Source: Myxococcus qinghaiensis
Lineage (GTDB): Bacteria; Myxococcota; Myxococcia; Myxococcales; Myxococcaceae
Assembly: GCF_024198215.1 (NCBI RefSeq)
Contig: NZ_JAKCFA010000021.1
Span: 62,001-126,000, forward strand
Direction: 5' to 3'
Length of the DNA: 64,000 nucleotides
The first letter of the stretch is position 1; each line of letters begins with the position of its first letter. The notes under the pieces are model-generated. The model ran no database searches. It was not told where the DNA came from and saw only the letters and a list, made by a program, of their open reading frames with translations. This document shows, piece after piece, positions 1 through 50,450 of this stretch. Both the position numbers and the translations under genes were made by a program.

Positions 1-1303
1 AGACGAGCGAGCAGAACTTGTCGGTGGTGCCGCCCGAGACGCTGCCGTTGACCGCCTTGGCTGCCGACTCGCTGCTGTTGCACGCCGTCGAACTGGTGGT
101 GGGCTTGTTCAACGCCAGGTTGGTGAAGCCCGCGCCGACCGACACCGTCTGCGTCTTGGTATGGCTGGCGCCGGCGTTGTCGGTGACGGTCAGGGAGACG
201 TTGTAGTTGCCGGCGCTCGCATAGGTGCGCGAGGGGTTGGTGGCGGTGGAGGTGGTGCCGTCGCCGAAGTTCCAGCTGCGCGAGGTGATGGTGCCGTCGG
301 CGTCGGTGGAGGAATCGGTGAAGGTGGCGGTGAGGCTGCTGACGGTGACGCTGAAGTTCGCCACGGGCGGGGTGTTGCCGCTGACCGCGGTGTTGATGGC
401 CGCCGCGTACTGCGCGCTGGTGCCCTGCGCGGAGCAGCGCTGGATGTCGTCGTACAGCCACATGAAGCCGCCACGGATGCCCGCGCTGGTCTTCCATCCG
501 CTCATCCGGCTCTGCACGGAGGCGGGGCTGTCGCCCGAAGTGCAGCCAGTGCCATGTCGGGACCAGAGGCCCGGGTCCACCGTCATGCCCATCGCGGTGT
601 TCCAGCTCGCCGGGTTGTTGCCGGCGCCGCCGTCGTAGACTTGGAGATAGATTTTATCGACCGAGCCGCCGAGGTTGTCCTTGAGGTTCCGCCAGAAGGT
701 CTGCTGGGTGTACGGCGCGAAGGTGATTTTGTAGCCCAGGCCGATGAGCATCTGTCCGAAGGTGGTGGTGGGGGCCAGGTCGTAGGCGCTCTCGTCATCG
801 AAGTTCACGGCATCCGCGCGGGTGGCGGTCTTCAGGGCCTGGAAGTTCCTGTACAGGATGCTGTTGGTGCCAGTGCCGCAGACGAGGGTGGTTCCACAGC
901 CGGCGGCGGTGCCGTTGACCAGTCGGGCCATGCGCTCGAAGTCAGGGACGCTCCACGCGCCGATGGACACTTCGATGCGATTGACCGAGGTCGGCGCGGT
1001 CTTGAGCGTGGCGAGACGGGTCGGCCACGCGGCATCGCCGATATAGGCGCCGTTCCTGACCACGGGGATGTCGTTGTAGACGAGGTCGCCGTTGTCCTCG
1101 ATGTGGAAGCTCCAGAGGATGATGGTGGTGAAGCCCGACGCGCGCAGGTCGTCCATGACAGCAGTGCCGCCGGAATAGAACGGGCCGCCGCCGTACACCG
1201 CCGAAGCAGCAGTGGCGGTGGGCGCGGCGGTGACCAGGGCGAGCGCGGCGAGTGCTGGCAACAGGCGGAAGAGTGGTGGCGCGGACTGGCTGGGTTTCGA
1301 CAT
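1..1303 (-). CDS. Secreted GH18-like protein with PKD and F5/8-type domains (partial, C-terminus off window)
   Basis: This reads as an exported carbohydrate-active protein. Translating the minus strand from the ATG at 1303 gives 434 open codons to the window edge. Residues 1-33 are a signal peptide (ALAALALVTAAPTATA, A-x-A cleavage site). Residues 35-305 resemble GH18-type hydrolases, with a barrel-like start (TTIILWSFH) and the acidic cluster NFDDES at 167-172, where E171 is the candidate general acid. A PKD domain starts near 310 (PPVANFSV, then WNFGDGTTS). An F5/8-type (discoidin) sugar-binding domain starts at 395 (NLALNKPTTSS). The start is supported by GAGGAG 7 nt upstream. The missing C-terminus may carry more binding domains. 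The secretion signal and accessory domains are clear; the catalytic family is inferred and a chitinase-like substrate is only a guess. Confidence 0.8.
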   Translation of the reverse strand, partial: MSKPSQSAPPLFRLLPALAALALVTAAPTATAASAVYGGGPFYSGGTAVMDDLRASGFTTIILWSFHIEDNGDLVYNDIPVVRNGAYIGDAAWPTRLATLKTAPTSVNRIEVSIGAWSVPDFERMARLVNGTAAGCGTTLVCGTGTNSILYRNFQALKTATRADAVNFDDESAYDLAPTTTFGQMLIGLGYKITFAPYTQQTFWRNLKDNLGGSVDKIYLQVYDGGAGNNPASWNTAMGMTVDPGLWSRHGTGCTSGDSPASVQSRMSGWKTSAGIRGGFMWLYDDIQRCSAQGTSAQYAAAINTAVSGNTPPVANFSVTVSSLTATFTDSSTDADGTITSRSWNFGDGTTSTATNPSRTYASAGNYNVSLTVTDNAGASHTKTQTVSVGAGFTNLALNKPTTSSTACNSSESAAKAVNGSVSGGTTDKFCSLV

Positions 1304-1620
1304 GGATGGCTCCTCGGAATCGAACGGCGCGATGGACGGCGATGCGCGTTCACGGGTGAGGGCCATTGCGCTCGCTCACACCCGCACGCGCTCCGGGTCG
1401 CCAACGTCGGCGACAGGCCCACCTTGGGAGCGGCGAATTCGCTGTGTCAATCTTTGGATGGATTCAAGCCAGACAGGAACGTTGAAGTGCGGGTAGAGAA
1501 TGGGCAGTCTCTGAACGGTCAAGACACGACCCACTGGCCTGGCGCTGCTCGCTCCATGGGTAGGAGGAACACTCCTATTCACTCGCTGAACGTGTCAGCA
1601 TGGCACCACAAGGTGACTTG
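1304..1620. promoter_or_regulatory. Divergent intergenic region between the secreted hydrolase and the OLD-family nuclease
   Basis: No gene is supported in these 317 bases; open frames crossing them are antisense shadows. The region must hold the promoters of both divergent genes. It has a locally AT-richer stretch near 1435-1500 and a hairpin-forming dyad at 1561-1577, listed separately. I could not identify convincing -35/-10 pairs. Confidence 0.4.
1561..1577. promoter_or_regulatory. Short dyad upstream of the OLD-family gene
   Basis: TAGGAG at 1561-1566 is followed by a 5-nt spacer and its exact reverse complement CTCCTA at 1572-1577. It sits 44 nt before the preferred ATG. It could be an operator or an mRNA hairpin that hides a Shine-Dalgarno-like GGAGG. 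The role is inferred from position only. Confidence 0.25.
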
Positions 1621-3372
1621 ATGATCCCGACCGTCTTCATTGAGCAGCTCACGTTCAGCGGTGGCGCGAGCGTCACGCTCGAACCCGACTCCATCGTCGT
1701 CATCGTCGGTCCCAACAACGCCGGAAAGAGTGCGACACTTCGCGATATCCTGCGACTTGCGCCCTCGCGGAGGCATGGCGGAGCGGCGAACCACGTCGTC
1801 ACTGACCTGATGGTGGGTCGCTCCGGGACGGTCGATGACTTCCTGGCGCTGATGGCTCCCTATCGTCTGCCGAACTCTCCGCTTTATAGCCTCAAGGCGC
1901 TTGAGGAATCGAGGCCACCCTTGTCGCCGCATGAGATGAAATTCCGGGGACTCAACGTCGAACAAATACACGAAAAAGATCTCCGAACGTTCTGGGAGCG
2001 GAAAGAGGACTCTAGCGCACTCACCGAGCTTTTCTTCTTCCTGCTCGAGCCGTCTACTCGCTTCACGGCCATTGAGCCTGCCAAGGTCTTCAACCTCGCG
2101 ACAGACATTCCGTTCCTTCCCATCCAGAAGATGTGTGTGGATTCAGCCCTGGCGAATCGACTTAGTCGTTACTTTCAATCCGCTTTCGGCCAATCACTCA
2201 TCGTGAATCAGACTGCTGGCTCCAGGATGCCGCTCCATTGCGGAGAGATTCCCAGCCTGGAACCCGGCGAGGACCGGGTCTCCCTCAGCTACGCCCGCAA
2301 GCTTGAGAAACTCCCGCAGCTTCAGCATCAGGGAGACGGGATGCGCAGTTTCGCCGACTGCCTTCTTCATGTCGCGGCGGTCGACAAGACAGTTGTCATG
2401 ATCGACGAGCCAGAAGCTTTTCTCCATCCGCCCCAAGCTCGATTCCTCGGAACGCTGTTGGCCAGGGAGAAGCCCGCTGGCCGCCAGTTGATCATCGCGA
2501 CCCACAGCGGAGATTTGCTTCGTGGCCTCCTGGATGCCAATCCCTCGTCCCTCAAGGTCATCCGGCTCACGCGCGAGGGGGATCTCAACCATGCTCGTGC
2601 ACTGGATACGGACAAGATCCGCACGCTTTGGGATGATCCCATCCTTCGCTTCTCCAACACCTTGGACGGCCTGTTCCATGAGCAGGTCGTACTCTGCGAG
2701 GCAGATGGAGATTGCCGCTTTTATGCAGCGCTTCTGAATGCAATCCAGCCCGTGGACACGGGCGAGCGTAGGCCCGACGTGATGTTCACGAGCACCGGGG
2801 GAAAGCACAAAATTCCAGAGATTGCGGCAGCCCTTGTCGGCATTGGTGTCCCTACGCGCGCCGTCGTGGATTTCGACATCTTGAACGATATTACCCCGCT
2901 CAAGGAGGCCGTCAGTGCATTTGGCGGCTCATGGGTCGACTTCGAGGGACGCTGGAAGCAGGTCAAATCAGGTGTCGAGCAACGCAGGCCGGAATTGGAG
3001 ACCGATCACGTCCGGAACGAGATCGGAAAGCTTTTGAGCGAGGTAAGTACCTCTACCTTCCCGGGCGATGTGGCCAAGCGCATCAAGGATGTACTCAAGC
3101 GTGCCTCTCCCTGGGACTTGGCGAAGGAGCATGGTCTGGACGCGGTACCTAAGGGACAGGTGCGTCAGGTGGCCGAGCTACTCCTCGTTGACCTCAAGCA
3201 ACTCGGTCTCTTCGTCGTTGATGAGGGCGAGATGGAGAGCTTTGACCCCACCGTAGGTGGTCATGGAAATGCTTGGCTGGAGGATGTGCTGAGCAAGGAC
3301 CTCCAACGCGATCCTCAGCTTGAACATGCGAGGAGGTTCGTTCGAGGACTTCTTTCTCTTCCCCCTCCCTGA
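1621..3372 (+). CDS. OLD-family AAA ATPase/TOPRIM nuclease
   Basis: This is an overcoming-lysogenization-defect (OLD) type nuclease: an ABC-like ATPase fused to a TOPRIM catalytic domain. In the 583-aa product the Walker A motif is GPNNAGKS (30-37), the Walker B region is VVMIDEPEAF with D262/E263, and the switch histidine is H295 (IIATHSGD). The C-terminal TOPRIM domain shows E360 (VLCEADGD) and the D417-x-D419 pair (VVDFD), the metal-binding set expected for DNA cleavage. The length is close to that of phage P2 Old. Start choice: ATG 1621 has AAGGTG 5 nt upstream; an ATG at 1600 would add seven residues but has no well-placed ribosome site. No UvrD-like helicase is adjacent, so it is class 1-like (stand-alone), not a Gabija pair. 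A role in phage defence is inferred from the family; AAA/TOPRIM proteins can also act in DNA repair. Confidence 0.85.
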   Translation: MIPTVFIEQLTFSGGASVTLEPDSIVVIVGPNNAGKSATLRDILRLAPSRRHGGAANHVVTDLMVGRSGTVDDFLALMAPYRLPNSPLYSLKALEESRPPLSPHEMKFRGLNVEQIHEKDLRTFWERKEDSSALTELFFFLLEPSTRFTAIEPAKVFNLATDIPFLPIQKMCVDSALANRLSRYFQSAFGQSLIVNQTAGSRMPLHCGEIPSLEPGEDRVSLSYARKLEKLPQLQHQGDGMRSFADCLLHVAAVDKTVVMIDEPEAFLHPPQARFLGTLLAREKPAGRQLIIATHSGDLLRGLLDANPSSLKVIRLTREGDLNHARALDTDKIRTLWDDPILRFSNTLDGLFHEQVVLCEADGDCRFYAALLNAIQPVDTGERRPDVMFTSTGGKHKIPEIAAALVGIGVPTRAVVDFDILNDITPLKEAVSAFGGSWVDFEGRWKQVKSGVEQRRPELETDHVRNEIGKLLSEVSTSTFPGDVAKRIKDVLKRASPWDLAKEHGLDAVPKGQVRQVAELLLVDLKQLGLFVVDEGEMESFDPTVGGHGNAWLEDVLSKDLQRDPQLEHARRFVRGLLSLPPP

Positions 3373-3400
3373 CTGGTTTGGACCTCAAATGATGAGGAGC

Positions 3401-3421
3401 GCCCGGGCTCGTGGCCCGGGC
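3401..3421. terminator. Bidirectional hairpin between convergent OLD gene and NRPS
   Basis: GCCCGGGC (3401-3408), a 5-nt loop TCGTG, and GCCCGGGC (3414-3421) form a perfect 8-bp GC stem. It lies in the 64-base gap between the stops at 3372 (plus) and 3437 (minus). No T-run follows, as is common in very GC-rich genomes, so it may act as a weak or Rho-assisted terminator in both directions. Confidence 0.6.
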
Positions 3422-3436
3422 CCTGTGTGAATCACA

Positions 3437-46093
<42,657 letters not shown>

Positions 46094-46098
46094 ACAGA

Positions 46099-46102
46099 CT
46101 CC
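46099..46102 (-). promoter_or_regulatory. Ribosome binding site fixing the NRPS start
   Basis: On the minus strand GGAG (46102-46099) precedes the ATG at 46093 by 5 nt. The competing in-frame TTG at 46111 has no comparable site. This supports the shorter start. Confidence 0.6.
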
Positions 46103-46260
46103 GAGCGCCAACCCTGAGGAGGCCAGGTAGCGCGAGCACTTGCCGACCGACGCGCTGTCGGTGCGGCGTCACGGGGATGAAAGGGGCCGGGCTCCGTCGT
46201 CAAACCAGCTTCACGGATGACTGACGTCCTGGCGGAGGCACTCGGTGGTCGAGCCACCCA

Positions 46261-46272
46261 TGAAACATTTCA
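46261..46272. promoter_or_regulatory. 12-base palindrome upstream of the NRPS
   Basis: TGAAA, a 2-base spacer CA, and TTTCA form a dyad within the AT-richer segment, 168 bases before the NRPS ATG. It could be an operator, but a short AT-rich dyad may also arise by chance. Confidence 0.22.
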
Positions 46273-46386
46273 ACAGTTGTATTCAAGTATCCGCGAAGCG
46301 CGCGGCAATACGAGACACAGTCTGTCGGCGGGGCTGCGGCGAGTGTCGGGGTTGTAGGACATGCTCCCTGCACAATCCCATTGTCC

Positions 46387-46399
46387 TGGAGATTCTCCA
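46387..46399. promoter_or_regulatory. Perfect T-N11-A palindrome, possible LysR-type box
   Basis: TGGAGA (46387-46392), a single central T, and TCTCCA (46394-46399) form a 13-base perfect palindrome that fits the T-N11-A rule for LysR-family operators. It lies 294 bases before the NRPS start and 363 bases beyond the LysR stop. Binding by any regulator is inferred. Confidence 0.35.
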
Positions 46400-46761
46400 A
46401 AATTGGGCACGCACTAGAATCTCAGCATGTGGGACTTTCCAGGCGAGCAAGGGGGCGCGGGAATGACGGGGGCTTCCCAGGGGGAGTCGCTTCACTGTGC
46501 GCCATCCAGAGCACGACGTGCGGTGCTGGGGCCCTGCCGTGGTTGCCAGGAGGGGTACACGGTCAGTGATTCGAACGAGTGGCCCTTCCCATTGCGTGGA
46601 ATTCTTGCTCCGCCACTCGCGAGCGGTGGGGGCCAGGCGCCTGGCCGCCCAGTCATCCACGGCCCAAGCGAGCCTGGAGTGCCGCGGTTCGTCTCGCGCA
46701 TTGGGGCCAGCAGCAGACGGACCTGCGGCTTGCCGACGTCTGGGTGCAGGCACGACGGGCC

Positions 46762-47668
46762 TCACACCGTCTTCACCGCAAACTCCTTGGCCACCTCGAT
46801 GAACAGGCGCAGGGGCCCCGAGCGTTGTGCCCTGCTCGGAAAGTAGAGGAAGAACCCGGGCACGGTGGGCGCGTACTCTTCCAATACGCGCACGAGCCGT
46901 CCGGTGCGCAGTTGCTCCTTCACCGCCGGCTCGACGACGTAAGCCAATCCCTGGCCCTGTTCCACCAGGGCCAGCGTCAGTGCGCGGTCGTTCGTGAGCA
47001 CGCTGCCCCGCACCGGCACCCGCCAGTTCCTGCGCCCGCGCTCCAGCGCCCAGGCATAGAGCCCTCCACTCGAAGGCATGCGGATGGTGAAGCACTCGTG
47101 GCGCAGCAGGTCCTCGGGACGTTGGGGCGTGCCGTGTCGCGCGAGATACGAGGGCGCGCCCACCACGACGAAGCGGAAGGCATTCGTGAGGCGCACCTGC
47201 ACCATGTCGCGCTCGAGGGCCTCGTGCAGGCGCACCCCTGCGTCGTAGCCCTCCGCGACGATGTCCACGAGCCGGTTCTCCGCGACGACCTCCACCTCCA
47301 CCCGAGGGTGTCGCGCGTGGAAGGTCGGCAGCACCGGGGTGATGACGTAGGGCACCGCGACTTCCGGCACCGTCAGCTTCAACTGTCCCACCGCTTCACC
47401 CGGCTGCGCCGCCACCTCCGTGAGGCTCGCGAGCGCCTGGCTGAGGCCCGGCCCCGCGCCCTCCAGCAGTCTCCGTCCCGCGTCGGTGAGCGCCATGCTG
47501 CGGGTGGTGCGAGCGAAGAGCACCACTCGCAGCTGGGCCTCGAGCTGGCGCACGGACTGGCTCACCGCGGGCCGGAGAGACATTGAGCTCGCGAGCCGCC
47601 GCGCTGAAGCTCTTCAGGCGCGCCACCACGAGGAACACCTGAAGCTGTGGAAGGAGCGTCGTCTTCAT
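46762..47668 (-). pseudogene. LysR-family transcriptional regulator, single-base frameshift
   Basis: The N-terminus starts at ATG 47668 (MKTTLLPQLQVFLVVARLKS) and runs into the winged-helix motif SAAARELNVS. The frame then shifts by one base near 47,575, and the protein continues as RPAVSQSVRQLEAQL followed by a full LysR substrate-binding domain (PYVITPVLPTFHARHP, YDAGVRLHE, GQGLAYVVEP) to the stop at 46762. The total span of 907 bases is one more than a multiple of three. The minus strand reads GTCTCTCCGGCCCGCGGTG; dropping one C would give VSRPAVSQ, the family consensus. So this is a one-base insertion in the recognition helix: a real inactivating mutation or a sequencing error. If repaired it would be about 301 residues. 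It lies upstream of the NRPS on the same strand; a regulatory link is inferred only. Confidence 0.8.
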
Positions 47669-47977
47669 GGGGAATGTCCGTGTGGGCCACCGAGGTCTCG
47701 CTCCGCGGACTCGCGCGCCCGAGCGTCGGTGCCCGTTCAAGCCCCCGTCTTAGCAGCCCACGGTTCTCAGACCTCAACAACGTGGAGCGCGCGGACCTCC
47801 TGCCGAGGTTCCTCGCCGACAAGAACCTGGACTGAGAGGCCTCACGGGCCCACCCCTTGCCGTCGCCAATGCCGTTCCAGAGGACGTCAGGGGCCCGGTC
47901 TGTTTTTGCAAAGGCTGGCAGACGCTTAGTGTGCTCCCATCCACGTCGTCAGGCCTTGTGCGGGCCGGGAGCCAGGA
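47669..47977. promoter_or_regulatory. Divergent region between the LysR gene and the Coa1-like gene
   Basis: These 309 bases hold no supported gene. The start of the LysR gene has no clear Shine-Dalgarno sequence. The plus-strand gene has GGGAG 6 nt before its ATG. The promoters of both divergent genes should be here, but I see no convincing core elements. Confidence 0.35.
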
Positions 47978-48340
47978 ATGTCGCCGACGCTGAAGTGGGT
48001 GCTCGGAGCGCTGGTAGGACTTCCGTTGATGTGCTGCGGCTGCGGTGGCATGTGGTTCCGGGGCCAGTTTCCCCACGAGGAGGCACTCGCGAGAGTGGTG
48101 AACCATCGTCAGGTCGTCCAGGCACTGGGCGCGCCCGTGAGTGGCAGCTTCTTCTTCTCGGGGAAGACGCAGGCTCGCGACGATGCAGCGGTCGCCGAGA
48201 TGGAGATTGCTTTGTCTGGAAGCAAACAAAACGGCGTGCTGCAGGTGAAGGCAGTTCAGACGAGCAAGGTCTGGGGATTCAGCCGCCTCCGGGTGATGGC
48301 GCAAGATGGCAAGGTGGTCGACGTCGTCGGAGGGTTCTGA
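47978..48340 (+). CDS. Coa1-like small membrane protein
   Basis: This 120-residue protein has one N-terminal membrane segment (about residues 7-23, WVLGALVGLPLMCCGCGG) followed by a soluble domain of about 90 residues. The pattern resembles bacterial proteins grouped with cytochrome oxidase assembly factor Coa1: an LG-x-P element (QALGAPVSG), a central GSK-x-NGVLQV strand and a closing W-x-x-x-x-L-x-V-x-x-x-DGKVVDV. The start is supported by GGGAG upstream. The function in bacteria is unknown; the family match is by eye. It converges with the NmrA-type gene 19 bases downstream. Confidence 0.65.
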   Translation: MSPTLKWVLGALVGLPLMCCGCGGMWFRGQFPHEEALARVVNHRQVVQALGAPVSGSFFFSGKTQARDDAAVAEMEIALSGSKQNGVLQVKAVQTSKVWGFSRLRVMAQDGKVVDVVGGF

Positions 48341-48359
48341 GCGCTCTTCCGCTGTCGCG

Positions 48360-49244
48360 TCACCCCTTGCCGCCGTCCGTTCGACCCAGCGTCCTGGCAA
48401 TCACCTCGCGCATGCTCGTCGGCGTGCGCCCGAGCAGCTTCTGCAGGGTGGGGTCGACGGCCGCGAACTCTCCATCGCGGCTCGCGCGGTAGAGGCCGAG
48501 CGAGATGGCGACCGCCGAGGCGGGCATGCCGGACGCCCCGAGCTTCGCGCGCAGCGCGTCCTCCGACACGGTGCTTCGACGGAGCGGACGTCCGAGGATG
48601 CTCGACGCGAGGCCGCACAGCGCTTCGAAGTCGAACGCCTCCGAGGCTGTGAGTGGCGGCGTCGGACCGTCGTACTTCCCTTCGTTCGCCAGGATGACGG
48701 CTGCTGCCTCCGCGAGGTCCGCGTGCGTGGTCCAGGAGACCTTGCCGTCCGCGGGCGCCTCGAAGACGCCGGTCTCCCAGCCCTTCGCCAGCAGGAGCAT
48801 CGCACTCGACGCGTAGAAACCGTTGCGAAGCGCGGTCCACTTCAGGCCGGAGTCGCTCAGCAGCTGCTCCGTCTCCGCATGGTCGAGCATCGGGGGAAAC
48901 GCGGACGAATGGCTCGCCGCCATGTGGCTGGTGTAGACGATGCGCCGCACACCCGCGGACCGCGCGGCGTCGATGGCGGAGCGATGCTGGGCGAGGGTGT
49001 CGCCGCCATACGCCCGCGCATTCGACGAGACGAGCAGGACCTGGGAGGCCCCCTCGAAGGCCTGCGCGAGGCTCGCCGGGTCCGCGAAGTCTCCGCCGCG
49101 CACCCGGATGCCGCGTGCCGCCAGCTCCTGGGCCTTGCGCACGTCGCGGACGCTGACGGCGACCTGGTCCACCGGCACACGGGTGACGAGGCTCTCCACG
49201 ATGAGTCGGCCAAGCTGCCCCGTCGCTCCAGTCACCACCATCAT
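48360..49244 (-). CDS. NmrA-type NAD(P)-binding oxidoreductase
   Basis: A 294-residue atypical short-chain dehydrogenase of the NmrA/QorB kind. The Rossmann loop is VTGATGQLG at residues 4-12. Further family features are GDFADPASL, VLLVSS, IVYTSHMA and a late substrate region. It lacks the classical YxxxK pair, as usual for the family. It would be an NAD(P)H-dependent quinone reductase or a redox sensor. Start choice: ATG 49244 has GAGGAG 6 nt upstream; longer in-frame starts lack such a site. It is divergent from a TetR regulator, which probably controls it through the palindrome in its leader. Confidence 0.85.
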   Translation of the reverse strand: MMVVTGATGQLGRLIVESLVTRVPVDQVAVSVRDVRKAQELAARGIRVRGGDFADPASLAQAFEGASQVLLVSSNARAYGGDTLAQHRSAIDAARSAGVRRIVYTSHMAASHSSAFPPMLDHAETEQLLSDSGLKWTALRNGFYASSAMLLLAKGWETGVFEAPADGKVSWTTHADLAEAAAVILANEGKYDGPTPPLTASEAFDFEALCGLASSILGRPLRRSTVSEDALRAKLGASGMPASAVAISLGLYRASRDGEFAAVDPTLQKLLGRTPTSMREVIARTLGRTDGGKG

Positions 49245-49266
49245 CGGACGCTCCTCGCGTTGCCGG

Positions 49267-49282
49267 CGGAAACAAATTTCCG
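49267..49282. promoter_or_regulatory. Candidate operator for the TetR regulator
   Basis: CGGAAA, a 4-base spacer CAAA, and TTTCCG form a perfect 16-base dyad, 23 bases before the oxidoreductase start; an 8-base palindrome TCCATGGA follows at 49285. This is the usual place and form of a TetR-family operator in a divergent pair. Binding is inferred. Confidence 0.45.
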
Positions 49283-49366
49283 TTTCCATGGATAACATAG
49301 AGGCCGTTAGCGGCGATATCAACTCGGCATTATCGGTGCTTCGGGGCTGTGTGCTATCTCCCTCCC

Positions 49367-50089
49367 ATGAAGGACCGCGAGAAGTTCGTCGCCGAAGACG
49401 CGGATGGCTCCGAGGTGCGGGCTCGCATCATCGAGGCCGCCGCCGAGCTCATCTCCTCCGGAGGGCCTGAGGCCGCGACCACGCGGGCCGTGGCCTCCGC
49501 CGCGGGAGTGCAGGCTCCGACGCTGTACCGGCTCTTCGGAGACAAGCGCGGCCTCCTGGCGGCCGTCATCGAGCACGTGATGAAGCGCTACGTGTCGGAG
49601 AAATCCAAGCGCAGGCCGCACCCGGACCCGCTCCAGGACTTTCGCGACGGCTGGGACATGCACGTCGCGTTCGGTCTCAGCCATCCCGGACTGTTCGCGC
49701 TCATGAGCAGCGACCCCCAGTTGTCGTCGCACTCGCCCGCCCAGGGCGACGGGGAGGCTGTCCTGCGGCGCCGCATCCGGAACATCGCGCTCGCGGGCAG
49801 GCTGCGCGTCAGTGAGGAGCGGGCAGTCGGCCTCGTGTCGGCGATGGGCACCGGGGCCGTGCTCACGCTCCTGTCTCAGCCCGAAGGCAAGCGCGACCTG
49901 GGGCTCGCCGACGCCGCGCGCGAGGCGGCCGTGGCCGCGATAACGAGCGAGGCAGCGACACCGGCGAACGCGGAGGTCCGCGCGGTGGCCACGGCCCTGC
50001 GTGCGTCCGTCGCCCGGCTCCGTGTGCTCTCGAAAGGCGAGAGCCTGCTGTTGAGCGAGCTGCTCGAGCGCATCGCTGACGCCGAGTGA
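49367..50089 (+). CDS. TetR-family transcriptional regulator
   Basis: A 240-residue repressor-type protein. The N-terminal DNA-binding domain reads ARIIEAAAELISSGGPEA, then TTRAVASAAGVQAPTLYR and LFGDKRGLLAAV, the typical TetR helix-turn-helix (about residues 18-66). The rest is a helical ligand-binding domain with no recognisable ligand motif. An in-frame GTG at 49349 would add six residues; ATG 49367 gives the normal N-terminus, though neither has a strong ribosome site. It is transcribed away from the NmrA-type gene and probably represses it and itself. Confidence 0.88.
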   Translation: MKDREKFVAEDADGSEVRARIIEAAAELISSGGPEAATTRAVASAAGVQAPTLYRLFGDKRGLLAAVIEHVMKRYVSEKSKRRPHPDPLQDFRDGWDMHVAFGLSHPGLFALMSSDPQLSSHSPAQGDGEAVLRRRIRNIALAGRLRVSEERAVGLVSAMGTGAVLTLLSQPEGKRDLGLADAAREAAVAAITSEAATPANAEVRAVATALRASVARLRVLSKGESLLLSELLERIADAE

Positions 50090-50154
50090 CGAAGGGCGCG
50101 GGGCTGCGGACGCTCCTGCTTCGTCAAGGCAAGGGCCTGGGATAGCTTTCGCGC

Positions 50155-50409
50155 ATGCGCGACCTGCAATCGCACCGCTGGATGTGGGTCAAGGCCGTCC
50201 TCTTCGTCCTCATCGGCCTGGTGGCGTCGGCGCTCATCCTCATGGAATTGCCAGACTGGCGCACCCTGGTGCTGCTCCTCCTCGCCATCTGGGCTTCCTG
50301 CCGCGCCTACTACTTCGCCTTCTACGTCCTCGAAAAATTCATCGACCCCTCGTTCCGCTTCTCCGGCCTCACCTCGGTCCTCCGCTACCTCCTCAAGAAG
50401 AATCCCTGA
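50155..50409 (+). CDS. Small two-helix membrane protein
   Basis: An 84-residue protein of unknown function with two predicted membrane helices (about residues 11-30, VKAVLFVLIGLVASALIL, and 36-57, TLVLLLLAIWASCRAYYFAF) and a basic C-terminus ending LLKKNP. The positive ends suggest both termini are cytoplasmic. Codon use is typical of the region. It begins 65 bases after the TetR gene and converges on the DUF3592 gene. I recognise no family. Confidence 0.6.
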   Translation: MRDLQSHRWMWVKAVLFVLIGLVASALILMELPDWRTLVLLLLAIWASCRAYYFAFYVLEKFIDPSFRFSGLTSVLRYLLKKNP

Positions 50410-50450
50410 CCCGGGGTTCCTTGAATGTGATTGCGAACGGGTGGTGAGTC

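Larger units (their letters stand above)
46094..46761. promoter_or_regulatory. NRPS upstream region, no supported gene
   Basis: These bases separate the NRPS start from the end of the LysR gene, which is on the same strand. Several short open frames cross the region but none has a recognisable product, good codon bias and a ribosome site together. The part at 46,260-46,430 is clearly more AT-rich than its surroundings and holds two perfect dyads, so the NRPS promoter is probably there. I could not place -35/-10 elements with confidence. Confidence 0.5.

Noticed and set aside
161..1621. A 486-codon plus-strand frame opposite the secreted hydrolase
   Set aside because: The minus-strand frame has a signal peptide, PKD and F5/8 domains and a ribosome site; the plus frame has none and is Gly/Arg-rich.
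1621..3372. A Gabija (GajA/GajB) system
   Set aside because: The OLD-type gene resembles GajA in domain order, but no UvrD-like helicase lies on either side; its neighbours are a secreted hydrolase and the NRPS.
46283..47095. A 270-codon minus-strand frame overlapping the LysR gene and the NRPS upstream region, and shorter plus-strand frames here
   Set aside because: The part over the LysR gene is an out-of-frame shadow; the remainder matches no family I recognise. A decayed mobile element in 46,430-46,760 was considered, but I could not support any transposase motif or terminal repeats.
47774..48400. A 208-codon minus-strand frame over the Coa1-like gene
   Set aside because: It is antisense to a protein with a clear membrane helix and family pattern and has no ribosome site or domain.
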